A stretch of DNA of 64,000 nucleotides from Mesostigma viride (taxonomy: Eukaryota > Streptophyta > Mesostigmatophyceae > Mesostigmatales > Mesostigmataceae). Where the stretch lies: NCBI GenBank assembly GCA_009746045.1, contig RPFO01000130.1:2398125-2462124 (forward strand). The letters run 5' to 3'. Under the pieces are notes generated by a model. It saw nothing but the letters and a program-made list of their open reading frames with translations, was not told the DNA's origin and searched no databases. Within the stretch, counting starts at the first letter, position 1. Every line of letters starts with the position of its first letter. Shown piece after piece: positions 45,501-56,400 of the stretch. Position numbers and translations under genes: made by a program.

Positions 45501-47845
45501 TGCCCAATGCCCAATGCCCAATGCCCAATGCCCAATGCCCAATGCCCAATGCCCAATGCCCAATGCCCAATGCCCAATGCCCAATGCCCAATGCCCAATG
45601 CCCAATGCCCAATGCCCAATGCCCAATGCCCAATGCCCAATGCCCAATGCCCAATGCCCAGCGTCCCTGGCGTGCCACCTGGCGTGCACCTGACGGGCGG
45701 CTCCTCCTGCGGCAGCAGGTGGTACACCTCCTGCGAGTAGTAATAGACCACCGACAGGTTCCCGCTCTGGTACTCCAGGTACGGCCGGCCTTGTGGCTCG
45801 TCCTGCGCGGAGATTGTAGGACGTGGATTTGGAGATGGGTGTGGGGTGTTGGGGCGCATGAGTGTGGGGTTGGAGGAGAGTGTGGGGACCATGGGGTTGT
45901 GGGGGCCATGGACGTGTGGGTGTGAGACGGTGGCATGGGCACGGAGGGGAATGGGGAATGGAAGAGGAAAAGGAGAAGAGGAACAAGCGTGAAAGGTGGA
46001 TGATGAAGAGGGCGAGGCACAGGTAAGTGTCTCACGAAGAACAGGGACGCGAGGGAAGGGTCAGGATCCGCTACACACAGCGCCAAGGAGGGAACGAAAT
46101 TCAACAACTGCAGACAAACTCCACGTAAAAAGGTGAATAGCGGCTAGCCCTGGTCAGCAAGGCATGCCGTTCAAGGGCATTTCGGCCAACAGACAGCAAG
46201 TCCAACCCCGCATACGTAGCATCCTACCCGCTACCTTATTCCTGGTGCGCACGCTGGGAAAGATTGGGTTCAAATGTGAGAATCAAATCCAAGCAATTAC
46301 CACTCTGGGCAAGGGGAGGGTAGTCTTCCGTTTGGTAGCTTACGAGAGACTTGATAGTAAATTACTCGAGTAGGTCAAGACACAGACCAGCATTACTGCC
46401 AGCTCTACCGCCAGCATTACCGCCAGCATTACCGCCAGCATTACCGCCAGCATTACCACCAGCATTACCACCAGCATTACCGCCAGCATTACCACCAGCA
46501 TTACCGCCAGCATTACCGCCAGCATTACCGCTAGCGTGCGGCCACCATTCCACTCACACAGACTATTCTATTATTTACCATTAGTACAATCGTGCTTGCT
46601 ATTTACCAAATTTTACACAACATTTCAGTATATTATAGAAGTATATTGATAAATATTATCCTCCATAGTTATAATAGTATTCCACTCACCCACGAATTGT
46701 GCGATCCGCAAACCAGCACCACAAAGCAAGCCAAGCGCCACACCCAGGCCACGCTTCCTCACCACACTCACCGGGTTGACCGTCGCGTTGAACGCTGGGA
46801 ACAGCTTCTTAAAATAGAATAGCCGCGTGCTGTTGTGGATATACGGGACGGTCGGCAGTATGTCGTACGACCGGTTGCGCACCAGCCACTCCTCCGGCGC
46901 AAGACCTGGCCCCGAGCTGCGGGGAGCCAGAACCACACGGCCCGGCGCGCACTGGCTGGGCGACACGTGGCGATCGCAGAACTCGCCTGACGCCGCCACC
47001 TGTTCGCCGTACGGCCTCCCCGCGTGGTCCCTCTGCACCTCCCTGCCCAGGTAGATCTGGGGGAGGTCGCTCTCCTCCCCGTCAGGACCACCCCGCCGCC
47101 GACCGGGGTTATCGCCGTCGTCGTCAGCGTCAGTGTCGCCAGAGGAGCCACCAGGGGGGTCCAGGGACTCGGCCGGAGGGGTTGATGCGTGCGGCAGCGG
47201 CACCAAATGAGGGAGGGGAGGATGAATTTTGGTTGGCGTGCTGGATGCTGGTGGATGGGACTCGCCCTCTGTGCCCTCTGTTTCTAAAATTAGCTCGTCC
47301 TCATCCTTCCTGGCTGGGGCGGTAGCGAGGGGCGCTGTTGTGAGCAAGGGGGCGGGGTCCGCTGCCCTGATAGGGGTGGGTCCTATTTCACTTCCAGAAG
47401 TTGATGAGCTGGCGGGCGCTGGTTCTTGTTCGGGCACTGCGGCTGCGGGTTTTGATTTGTGGCGCCGGCGGTCATGCTTGCTTCTGCTACTGGGCGAATG
47501 CTTGCCCCTGTCAATGACATCGTGGCTGGCCGAGGGAGGTTCGAGCGCGCCGGTTTCGGTTGTATCCGCAACAAGGTTGGAAGACGGCGAAGAGGATGAC
47601 ACTTCTGGGAGGGGAGGAACACCATGCAACACCGGAGGGCGGCGCTCATATAGCGAGCTCTGGCGGTGAACCGCGTGGCGAGTCGCCCCAGGGCGCTTGC
47701 TCACTTGGTGCACGCTCCATGGCTGCTCTTCAATAGGCAGGGAGGCAAATTGGACATGTATCCAAATTGCTCGTGCCGAAGCGACGGCAATGAGGAAGAG
47801 AAGCACGACATGGTCCCGCCGCAGGCGAAACCGTTTCCAGCGCAT
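42598..47845 (-). CDS. GT29 family glycosyltransferase (sialyltransferase-motif protein), five exons
   Basis: Exons in coding order: 46772-47845, 45690-45802, 43981-44218, 43382-43522, 42598-42867. All join in phase (611 aa). It is a type II membrane protein: a basic head ([11 protein letters not shown]), then a transmembrane anchor ([20 protein letters not shown]), then a long Ser/Pro/Asp-rich stem to about residue 290. The catalytic domain shows motif L ([30 protein letters not shown]), motif S ([29 protein letters not shown]), motif III ([10 protein letters not shown]) and a VS-like [10 protein letters not shown] in which the Glu of the usual Hx4E is Ala, with Glu two residues later. GT29 enzymes transfer sialic acid or, in plants, related Kdo/Dha sugars from CMP donors in the Golgi; the donor here is unknown. 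Introns 1, 2 and 3 hold microsatellites and exon-edge copies. The intact motifs and splice sites argue for a functional gene. Confidence 0.9.
43589..43860 (-). repeat. Two copies of the GT29 exon 4 acceptor edge in intron 3
   Basis: The true edge at 43499-43527 reads 'gtctcaaagataacgagccg' then 'gccctggc' (acceptor plus GRLVIFE on minus). Copies lie at 43589-43622 (cgcctcaaagatgaccagcc) and 43825-43860 (cgcctcaaagatggccagac ... ccctggtgag). Between them a roughly 30-bp 'gtgaggacctac-acta-gaa' repeat occurs about four times (43673-43810). Confidence 0.85.
44299..44428 (-). repeat. Two copies of the GT29 exon 3 acceptor edge in intron 2
   Basis: The true edge at 44197-44225 (accgcacaacggttgtagtg then cctggtgg) encodes HYNRCAVV. 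A copy at 44299-44341 reads [11 protein letters not shown], and a second at 44395-44428 (actgcgaacagttgtagtgc) is more decayed. The first includes the start of motif L. Confidence 0.85.
44776..45662. repeat. Heptanucleotide array GCCCAAC/GCCCGAC/GCCCAGT/GCCCAAT in intron 2
   Basis: About 125 units of 7 bp are arranged in blocks on the plus strand: mostly AAC units, then GAC, AGT, AAC, GAC, AGT and a long AAT block (45366-45660). The segment GAC...'cccaacgcagtgcccagt' occurs twice, showing block-level duplication. It makes spurious Asn-Ala-Gln-Arg-Pro ORFs. It starts about 30 bp beyond the GT29 exon 2 donor. Confidence 0.95.
46392..46530. repeat. 12-bp repeat 'attaccgccagc' in GT29 intron 1
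   Basis: Eleven or so units occur with a C/A alternation (accgcc / accacc). It lies entirely within the intron between exons 1 and 2. Confidence 0.92.
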
Positions 47846-47879
47846 CTGCGCTTTATACTTCCGCTTTACGTTGCATGAC

Positions 47880-49359
47880 TATCAAAACCATTACCCAGCC
47901 TCCCTGGCTACTGCTAACGTGCATGCTGGCACGGATGCACGCGTGCACCGCATTGCTCGAAGCCAAGGCGCAGTCACGTGTGCGCCAGGAGCACCCGTCT
48001 CAAACATGGAGAGACACCAGCCAGTTAATCCCCTATTATTTGCCAACCGTAGTACGCTATGCTGCTCATGGCAGGCAGTCCCACAAAAGTGGCAAGGGCT
48101 CAACAATCCGTGATGCTGTTTCCCGCTGGCAGACGTCCATGAAACACACATATCCCACGAAAATTCATGGCAGAGGAAGCTTGCACAATTACACGGGTTT
48201 GAACAGTTACATAGCAATTCTGCATCCACATCATGCCTAGACTCACGCTATAAGCGTGATGATACGCAACGCGCCATTAATAACAAAAATGCCAGAGTAA
48301 AGGAATTACTGCGTTTAGGCGGGCTGGAACTCCGCGAAAATAAGTTGATTACCGGTACATGTAATCATGCTGCTTCCGTCGTTCCGTCCATGCCAGCCAC
48401 CCTTCTCAGTTCTGCCACGTCCCGGCCATGACGTGCCATGCCAGCGTCTCTGCCAAGGTTCAGACATGCCCTCATTACTGTATGGACCATTACAGTACGT
48501 ACTGTCCAAAACTCCAGATCCCCGGTGGTCCAGGGGTGGACATGATTCAGCCAGTCCATAGAGCGCAAGCCGGACTACTGTACACAAATCCCGGCTTTGG
48601 GACCGCCCAGCAGCGTCGGAGTTGGCGAATCAAGGCCCGAGGGTTCAGAATTACCGATTACGAGCACAGTGCAGCGCTTCGTTTAGACTTTTTTCCACAG
48701 CCGGCACCGCGCCGGCAACAATTTTCCTTGGCCGGTAGCCGGCGAATGCCGGCCAATAGCCGGCGTAGGCCGGCCACGAGCTGGCCAAGTACCTGGCTCT
48801 GTGGACAGAGGAGTGTGGAGGCACTGATGGAACGCGGGAATGTCCCCTAATGTAACTACAAGGTGGGGGGGCCAAGGCCCCCCACGAATTCGGACGCACT
48901 ACGCCACCAGGGGCCCTGAGGCCTTCGCCGAAAGCTTCGACCCGCCGGGCGGAGCGCCCGCCTACCGGGCCGGCCCCTACGCCGGGGGGCGAACGCTCGG
49001 CGGCCTTCCTTGGGGGGCTTCCCATCGCGCGCGCTCGCGCCGGCCCGCCGCACCGTCGATCCCACGCTCCGTCCCTCACGGGGAAATCTTCCAAATAAAT
49101 TTTTATTCCTCGGAACTACGAAAATTCGGCCTGAACTCGGCCTAAATTCGTTTTTATTGCTCGAAACTAGTGACCGCTCAACCAAAAACGATTTCAGGCC
49201 GAATTTAGCATGCGTTCAGGGCAAAATTTCGTAGCACTTTTGATTTCAGCAAAATTTAGATTCTCTCTGCGCTGAATCCAGAATCGGCTCAGAATCTCGC
49301 AAAGTTCGTCCAGCAAGCATCGTACTACGCTCCGCTCCTGCAACTCAAATTTTGCGTGT
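47880..49359. other. Intergenic region upstream of the GT29 gene
   Basis: No supportable CDS was found. Notable pieces are a cluster of GGCCGGC/GCCGGC palindromic motifs at 48690-48790, a very GC-rich block at 48880-49080, and then an abrupt change to AT-rich DNA with repeated 'gaaattt/aattcggcc' motifs (49085-49330). The promoter of the GT29 gene should lie just above 47845. Confidence 0.4.
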
Positions 49360-50002
49360 ACTTTTCAACTAAAATTAAGTCAGATCACGTTCAGACTTAA
49401 ATTTCGGTCTGACTAAAAAATTGCAACGGAAACGTTCAGTAAAACGGTTTCTGAACGAAATGCGGACAGGAAAACGGCCATAACGCCCAACGTGTTACGG
49501 TTTCAAAACATTTTCTGGACATTACGTCGACTTGCCGCACTGAACTCTACGAAACTTGGGACGGCGGGTTCAATACTTCGAAGTTTTTGTACTTCCGCGT
49601 CCCACATCCTGTAACCGCGGGCGGGTTGTTTGATTCGCGACACAGAGTTTGACGCCCGCGAAGAAGTCAACATCGTGCCGGGTGGGAGGCCAGCCAATGG
49701 CCGCGGCCAGATATAAATACGGAACCCGGCACGATGTCGACTTCTTCGCGGGCGTCAAACTCTGTGTCGCGAATCAAACATCCCATGCCTTGCGGCGATC
49801 AACTGCGGCTACTGGGCCCATCGCTAGGCCGAGAGCGCGCCGTCCTCAAATTTCGTAGTGTTCAGCGCGGCAGTTAGACGGAACGTCCAGAAAATGTTTA
49901 TAAACCGTAACATTTTGGGCGTTAAGACAGTTTATTGTCAGCATTTTGTTCAGACCGAAATTCAAGTCTGAACGTGATCTGAATGAGTTTCACTTGAAAA
50001 GT
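49360..50002. mobile_element. Foldback (long inverted repeat) element
   Basis: Arms run from about 49360 to 49682 and inversely from 49725 to 50002. They are near identical at the centre and more diverged outward: 'tcagatcacgttcagactta' and 'aaatttcggtctga' pair with 'tcagaccgaaattcaagtct' and 'gaacgtgatctga'; 'acgcccaacgtgttacggtt' pairs with 'aaccgtaacattttgggcgt'. The loop is about 42 bp. The structure is that of a MITE or foldback element without coding capacity. No target duplication was recognised. Confidence 0.75.
49627..49780. repeat. Central hairpin, 56-bp arms with one mismatch
   Basis: 49627-49682 is the inverse of 49725-49780 apart from one base (agtcaac against agtcgac). It is the core of the foldback element and would form a strong stem. 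Confidence 0.93.
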
Positions 50003-50226
50003 GAATGTGGTTGTTGTTGTTGTGTACACGCCGCAGTCAGCAGTAGAGAATTCTAAAGTGGAGTTGAAAAGTGCATGCACCTTCATTTAGGATTCGCTGA
50101 TACTCATTCCCCTCTCACCTGCACACTGAACTTGGACGAGTGCAGCGTGTAGTAGTAGTAGGCTGAGTGCAGCGTACAGTAGTAGTAGGCTGATCACTAT
50201 AGGCTCTTCCCTTCAACTAAGTTACA

Positions 50227-50275
50227 TTGTTGTTGTTGTTGTTGTGTCCCACGCCGCACATGGGCAGCAGAGAAT
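50227..50275 (+). repeat. (GTT)n plus 'cacgccgcacatgggcagca' motif
   Basis: Same family as at 21434 and 25722 (inverted). A partial copy with 'gttgttgttgtgtacacgcc' lies at 50010-50035. Confidence 0.6.
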
Positions 50276-50432
50276 CTGTAGTGGCCGAGGGCCTGATATA
50301 TTTGGGTATCGGTGGTACAGGGTACAGTGTACTATCGGGTTCAGAACGGAGAGGCGGATGGGTTCAGTAGGCTGCAGCATTTTTGGGACATGCGCCGCAA
50401 GGTTCGCCGGTGGGCAGTGGCAAGCCTACGAC

Positions 50433-51278
50433 CAAGTCGCGCAAGAAATACTATTTTTGCTGCTAGCTAGCAGGCGATGGCGGGTATTCGTGGTTGGAAA
50501 TTGGGGTTGCCGAGTTTTTCAGACGCTAAGGTTTGATTTTTCGACGCGTACGTGCCTTTCGAGGAAGTGGGTGGCCGATTTCGGATTCGTATGGGACCTG
50601 GTTGCATGACCTGGTGACTTCATAAGCTCGATCAGGCACCATGGGACTAGACTACGGCGCCAGGCTGCCGGGTCTGTTGTGCACCGCCATCCTCGTGGCA
50701 CGCTTTCTGCATCTAGAAAGGGAGGATGGAGTGGGGTGCCTGAGGTTGGCGTTGTGGGCGGTATGGTGGACCTTCACAGAGCTGATGTGCGTCGTTCGGC
50801 TCATCATTTACTACCCAGGTGGGCGTGGTATTTTGTTCACAGGTTAGCACCTGCTTTGTTTGTCTTCTGTGCAAGTCGCGCAAGAAATACTATTTTTGCT
50901 GCTAGCTAGCAGGCGATGGCGGGTATTCGTGGTTGGAAATTGGGGTTGCCGAGTTTTTCAGACGCTAAGGTTTGATTTTTCGACGCGTACGTGCCGTTCG
51001 AGGAAGTGGGTGGCCGATTTCGGATTCGTATGGGACCTGGTTGCATGACCTGGTGACTTCATAAGCTCGATCAGGCACCATGGGACTAGACTACGGCGCC
51101 AGGCTGCCGGGTCTGTTGTGCACCGCCATCCTCGTGGCACGGGTGCCTGAGGTTGGCGTTGTGGGCGGTCTGGTGGACCTTCACAGAGCTGATGTGCGTT
51201 GTCCGGCTCATCATTTACTACCCAGATGGGCGTGGTATTTTGTTCAGAGGTTAGCACCTGCTTTGTTTGTCTTCTGTG
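50433..51278 (+). repeat. Tandem duplication of a 439-bp unit
   Basis: Unit 1 is 50433-50871; unit 2 is 50872-51278. They are nearly identical except that unit 2 lacks about 32 bp after 'ctcgtggcacg' (present at 50700-50731). The unit contains the candidate start codon at 50641, duplicated at 51080. The 32-bp loss changes the frame in unit 2. Confidence 0.93.
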
Positions 51279-52034
51279 GGTCAAGTTACCTTTCTTTGGC
51301 GGGGAAGGAGGCCTCATGAGTCATGATTATGTTTTACACAGCACTTTGTGATGAACTGATGTCATTCTGTTTTTGCACAATGATGCTGGCCCTTTGCCAT
51401 GCTACTTGCAGAGCTTCTGGTGGCGCCAGTTGTGCATGTTTTCCTGCAGCTGGTCTGTGGTAAGATGCTGCACGAGAATTGTTTTGCGTATCCGTAACAA
51501 GTTGTCGCTGTAGTTGGTCTGCTTATTGTGGCAGTAGATGACATGTCTCTTTTTGGGAGGGCTGATTGTTGACAAGAGTTTGTTGTGTCGTTGCTGTGCA
51601 TGCTGTGTTGTGTGTTCTCTTGAATCCACGAGTGCAGCCGTGATGAGGCTCGTGCGGAGGATTTCGCAACTGGTCGGTGCGATGCTAGGCGCGATGGCAG
51701 GCACAAGGGAGTTCTGCAACATCATGGTCGCGCTTTTCATTGCGGCCATCGTGATTGTAGCTGAAATTGCCACTGTCGGCTACGACGGCATTGTTTTCGC
51801 TCTTTGCAAGCCAGGTGGGTGCAGTTGTTTTTGGACATAACTCGTACGTTGGCTGTATTGCGGGGGCATGAATGTGGATGAGATAACTTGAAATTTGAAT
51901 GTTTCCGCTAAAAGACGTTTACATTTGTGTGGACCATTGCTGATGTGTGAATCTTGTTTGCGCCATGCAGATATCCGTTTGGAACTGGGAGCTGCCGTGG
52001 GGACTGTTGGATGGTATATCCTCCTTGGCTTCTG
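50641..52034 (+). CDS. Possible exons of a small multi-pass membrane protein (tentative)
   Basis: An ATG in a good context (caccATGG) at 50641 opens MGLDYGARLPGLLCTAILVA, followed by a hydrophobic segment (LRLALWAVWWTFTELMCVVR, LIIYYP) to a donor at 50818. A second candidate exon (51638-51811) reads AVMRLVRRISQLVGAML then FCNIMVALFIAAIVIVAEIA, and a third (51971-52034) reads DIRLELGAAVGTVGWYILLG. They join in phase (one leftover base each). Several hydrophobic helices suggest a membrane protein. It lies directly upstream of the Helitron-type gene and could be a captured fragment or the 5' part of the same transcription unit. Continuation into 52188-53220 could not be phased confidently. Confidence 0.35.
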
Positions 52035-53491
52035 GTAAGTGCCACTGGTAATGTCATGGATAGTGCCAGTGACATCATTTCTTTCTCATGCATATATGAT
52101 GGCCTGTTTGTGCCATGAATCATAGCTGTGACGAACGTTATCTTTTCCTTTTCATCGTGTGGTGTTTTTTGTTTGGTACTTGCCAGGAACAGGACCGCAC
52201 ATTGTCCATGGCAGCAGTGCAGCACCCAAGTGTGGACATCACAGCGCTCAACCATGGTGTTGCGTTGTTATCGATTGCCAAGGCATCCTGGCATTGTGCG
52301 GCGGCTCACGGCAAGACATCGACCTATGAGGCGGCGTCGCTGTGCAAGGCGACTGGCATGGGTAGGTGGATTGCATCCTGAGTATTTCTGGGAGGTTTCA
52401 AATTGTCGGGAAGCAATGATTGCTATGTTGGACACAGCAAGAAAAGTACTGTGGTAGGTTTCCTTGGTGGTATTTCTGGTCTTTTAACTGTGCGTGTGTG
52501 TCTTTTGTGTTGGTGCGCTTGTTTATGCAGGCTACCGTGCCGCTTTTTGGTGCGTGTCCAAGGAAGGGTCCTTGCGCTCGCGTTAGGTGCATCATACGGC
52601 GCCGTTTGCCCCGACCGCTGCGCTCAGCGTGGCGTCCCACTCGGTATCCGCGTGCTGTACGGCAGCGAGGTCCTGGCCCCGCGCGGCAATCACGACAGCA
52701 AAGGCGTAGGATGCGGGCTTTGGCTGCTGCCATGTGTTGGTGTCCACGTCCAATGGGAGGTCGTGGAGAGCTGATGTACGATGGAGATTGCGAGATACCT
52801 TTGGCAGGGGAGCACGACTTGTGCGTGGAGGTATGCGCTCATGGATGGTATTCGTAACATTCTGCACATTATCGTTTGCCCGCGTTGTGGCTTTGTGTGC
52901 GAATGGCGTTTCTGATCATGGTCGGTGCCTTGCTGCCGTGCATTGGCGTCATCCACAGGGCGGTGATTCCGACGTGGACGAACGTCTCGAAGTGACCGGA
53001 GATTGGGACGAGAGCTACTGTGTATGTTTCTGCATGTCTGTTTTTAACATTACTGTATAACGTCATCGTTGAGAGTATGCACCGATAGTGCCCTTCATGC
53101 GTACGCGTGTGTGTTTGCTCACATGTGTTAGCTAACATGTACGTGATCTGTATTTGTTAATCCTCTACTGTCATGGCAGGGTGTGCCTTCACAACGTCAC
53201 CGACGCAGGAGGAGGAAGACAAAGGTGGGTGAATAAAGCATCCCACATGGTCGCCGGATGTGATGTATATGCTTACGTCTGCGAGATCTTAGTCTTTACT
53301 TTTGTTGTTTTGGGGGGGGGGGCATCAAGCTGCCCTGTTTCCCTATGAGCGATTTCTGAATGTGTGTATTCTTTACTGTCAAACGATGCTATGGAAGTGT
53401 CAAATGATGTTATGACGTTGATTGTATTTCACTGAATTTACGTAATGGGTTGGTCCGTCGCCAATGTGTATTCTCTTTGCGCCATGTCCAG

Positions 53492-56400
53492 GCAGCACCT
53501 GCATTGGATGCCCGAGATTCATGCGCATGTGGATCGCCGTGTGTCGCAACAACTTCGACTCAAGGGTCAGGTCCAACCCTCGCTGCGCATTCACCAGCAT
53601 CACCATGCGTCGCATCATCCCCACAGCCGGCAGTTTCACTGTGTCACACGATGGCGTCGCCTGCGACTGCAGTTTCACCTGCACCTGATTCTCCTGTTGC
53701 TCCTTGGCATCCACGTCAGGATTCCATAGGCGGCGGATTGCCACCGTGTGCTATGGCTCGTGCTGGGGACCCTCGCCCTCGAGCATATTTGTGTGTAGAA
53801 CAAGCCGACTGCTTAGTTGGGAATCCATCCGCCTGGGTGGCCTTCGTTCGAGGTAAAATCGACGAGTTGGTGAACGCAGCGCCAGACAAGTTCAGTGACA
53901 ACATTTATTATGCGGTGAGTGCAGTGCGATTGGCTTGTGTTCATTGTCACTTTGCTCAGCTTGTGTCCGTGACATATGCGGCATGCTGTTACTAACATCG
54001 ACGGTTGCTTGATGATGTGTTGTTCTCTGTCTTTGTCTTGCAGATGCTAATGCTGCAGGCAAGGGTGGGTCCTGTCGTGCCTTGGCCAAGGAGCGCTTCG
54101 GAAACACTGTTGGTAGGTTGTGCCATTGCTTAATGACTCATCTTCTTACCTGGCTTTAGTGTGAGTCGTTCTCTTGTCGACTACTAAGACTCTTGTCGAC
54201 TAAGGTGTCGCATGCCAGTGGTTTTGATATTCTTGCGATCCTTTTGCGCAGGCGGATGTCGCTGGGTACTGGGCGCACGGATTTGTCCAAGCTGCAACCG
54301 CATTGGTTGGCGATCCTGTACAATGCATGGCGTCTCTGCGCTTTATGATGGGTATACTGCAAGTCCGGAAATCGGAGTTTACATGGGATGACTACTGCAT
54401 GGCGGTAAGTTCAGCTGCAGTGATGTTTTGGTCTGTCGTTTTACTTTGATGATGATTAACTGTTAACCATTTATCGAGAGAACATGATCCGTGCAGTTAA
54501 GGCGATGCAGTTTTATTTCGGAGTTCTACTGAGTGGTCACTCTGCTTCATTATGGTGGTTGCCTTGTGGCAGGTTACTAGCATCCAGAACAATCTGCGGT
54601 ATTGGGAAACACTGCGCGTCCAGATGGAAAGGCAGGGGTGTTACACGATGACTGCGGCCCCGGTGGGTGTGCCTGCGCAACCGGTGGGCGCAATACCTAT
54701 GGGCGTGCCTGCGCAAGCGGGTGTCGTTGCACCACAAATGGGTGCACCACTTCCGACAGTGGTGAGTTTGTTTTAAGTACTTGTGTATGTCAATGAAGGT
54801 AGCAGAATTTTCTTCACCTTTGCTAAGGGGCCATTGTGGACCATGGCTAAGGTTCCCTATTTTTCCTCCCTTTGTGATTGGGTGTCAGTGTAGGTTGCTG
54901 GGAGGAAGTTCCAAAGTGCTTCCTCGTTTCTGGAAGCTGCCCTGGCATGCGATGGATCTGTGGGGGAGCGCTTGGTGACGGTGGAGCATTACCTGCGGAT
55001 GGTGGAGGGACGACGCGACGTGCTCTATGCTGCGGACTATGAACCTGCGGTGAGTGGCGTGCACCGTGGAAATGCTTCATCAATAACTGTTTGCGCTTGT
55101 TATTGGATTGTCAGGATGTTGCTCTCTACAATCGGGTGTAATATATAATATGTGATTCATGATCTGTATGGTTTGTACGGTGGTGAGCTGCAGGTCGCAC
55201 AGCTGAAGGAGCTGTTGCGGTATTGGATGGAGAGGAGTGGAGGTCAGGTGGCAGAAACTGCACAAGGAGACGCCCAGGTGCTTCAACCAACTGTACCGAC
55301 ACAAGTGTCGGCCGCTGCGTGTGAGACACCGATGCCCATGCCTGCACATGCGGCAAATGCATTGCAGCCAGGGCTGGAGGTGGACGAACCACAAATGGGT
55401 GCATCAGCTGCGATGACGGTGAGTTTGTATTTTAGCGTTGATAAGGTTCTTTATATATAGCTCTATAATTGGACGTGAGTCCATCTTCGTAGCAGGCCCT
55501 TGCCGTCTTGGATTGAGAGCAGCCTCCTGACTTTGCTGTGTTGTTATGCTCTACTGGTTGGTGTGCAGGTGGACGTGACCCAATTCACAACAGCGTCAGA
55601 GTTCGCGGACACTGCTTTCACTGGTGCTGCGAATGTCTGGGAACGGCTGGCGCGCATCCAGTATCTGCTGAATGCATTGGAACAGGAGAAACACAGATTT
55701 TCCGCCGGCAGTGTCGATGCAGCAGTAAGTGGCTGTGTATGTGTCCCACTTTGATCTTGCTTTGATGTTTCATTGCTGCATGCAGTGGGTGCCATTTGGA
55801 TACATGTTGGTGTATGCTCATAACGATTTCTGTGTGATTTTCCTGCGTGCAGATGAAAAGGCTGAAGAAGGCATTGCACCAGTGGGAAGAGAAATGGTCC
55901 AGTTTGGCTGAGATACAAAAGCAGCGCTTACAGTCTGGATATGCGGCGACCACGCCAGCTGGCAAGGTGCGTCTGCATGTGCGGCCAGCTGTGGTGGAGG
56001 TTCAAGGGGTGCCGCATGTGTGTGTGAGCCCAGCAGCTGCTGCAGCCCAAGGGGGCAGTGTTGAGGTTAGTTCTGCTGGCACTGTGTCATCTTGTGCATG
56101 ATTGCATATAGTGCGGTGTGTGCTTTGTCAACTGATGAAATTTCATCAGCATGCTGTGTAGGATTTTCTGACATTTGCATGAAGCTAATCACACGCAATG
56201 AACTTCAATTGGCGCATGGCACTTGAATGTTGGACTCTAACTTTGATAAGTGTCGCTTTTGCCCCTTTGTGTGTCGATGCCGGATGTGGACACACAGGAT
56301 TTCAAAACAGCTGTTGAGTTTGTGGATTATGCAAAAACCTTCTCTCGTCGTAGGGAGATGTCGGTTGAAGAGAAGATCGCCCGGCTGGAGTCGCTGTTGG

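Noticed and set aside
44580-46107. Asn-Ala-Gln-Arg-Pro repeat ORFs on both strands
   Set aside because: They are translations of the heptamer array; the region is intron 2 of the GT29 gene, with one true exon at 45690-45802.
48840-49145. A 101-codon Pro/Arg/Gly-rich ORF in the GC-rich block
   Set aside because: It has no recognisable domain, overlaps open frames on the other strand, and its composition follows the GC-rich block.
50641-52034. Assignment of the hydrophobic exons to a named family such as MARVEL or tetraspanin
   Set aside because: Only hydrophobicity and phase support the exons; no family-defining motif is visible.
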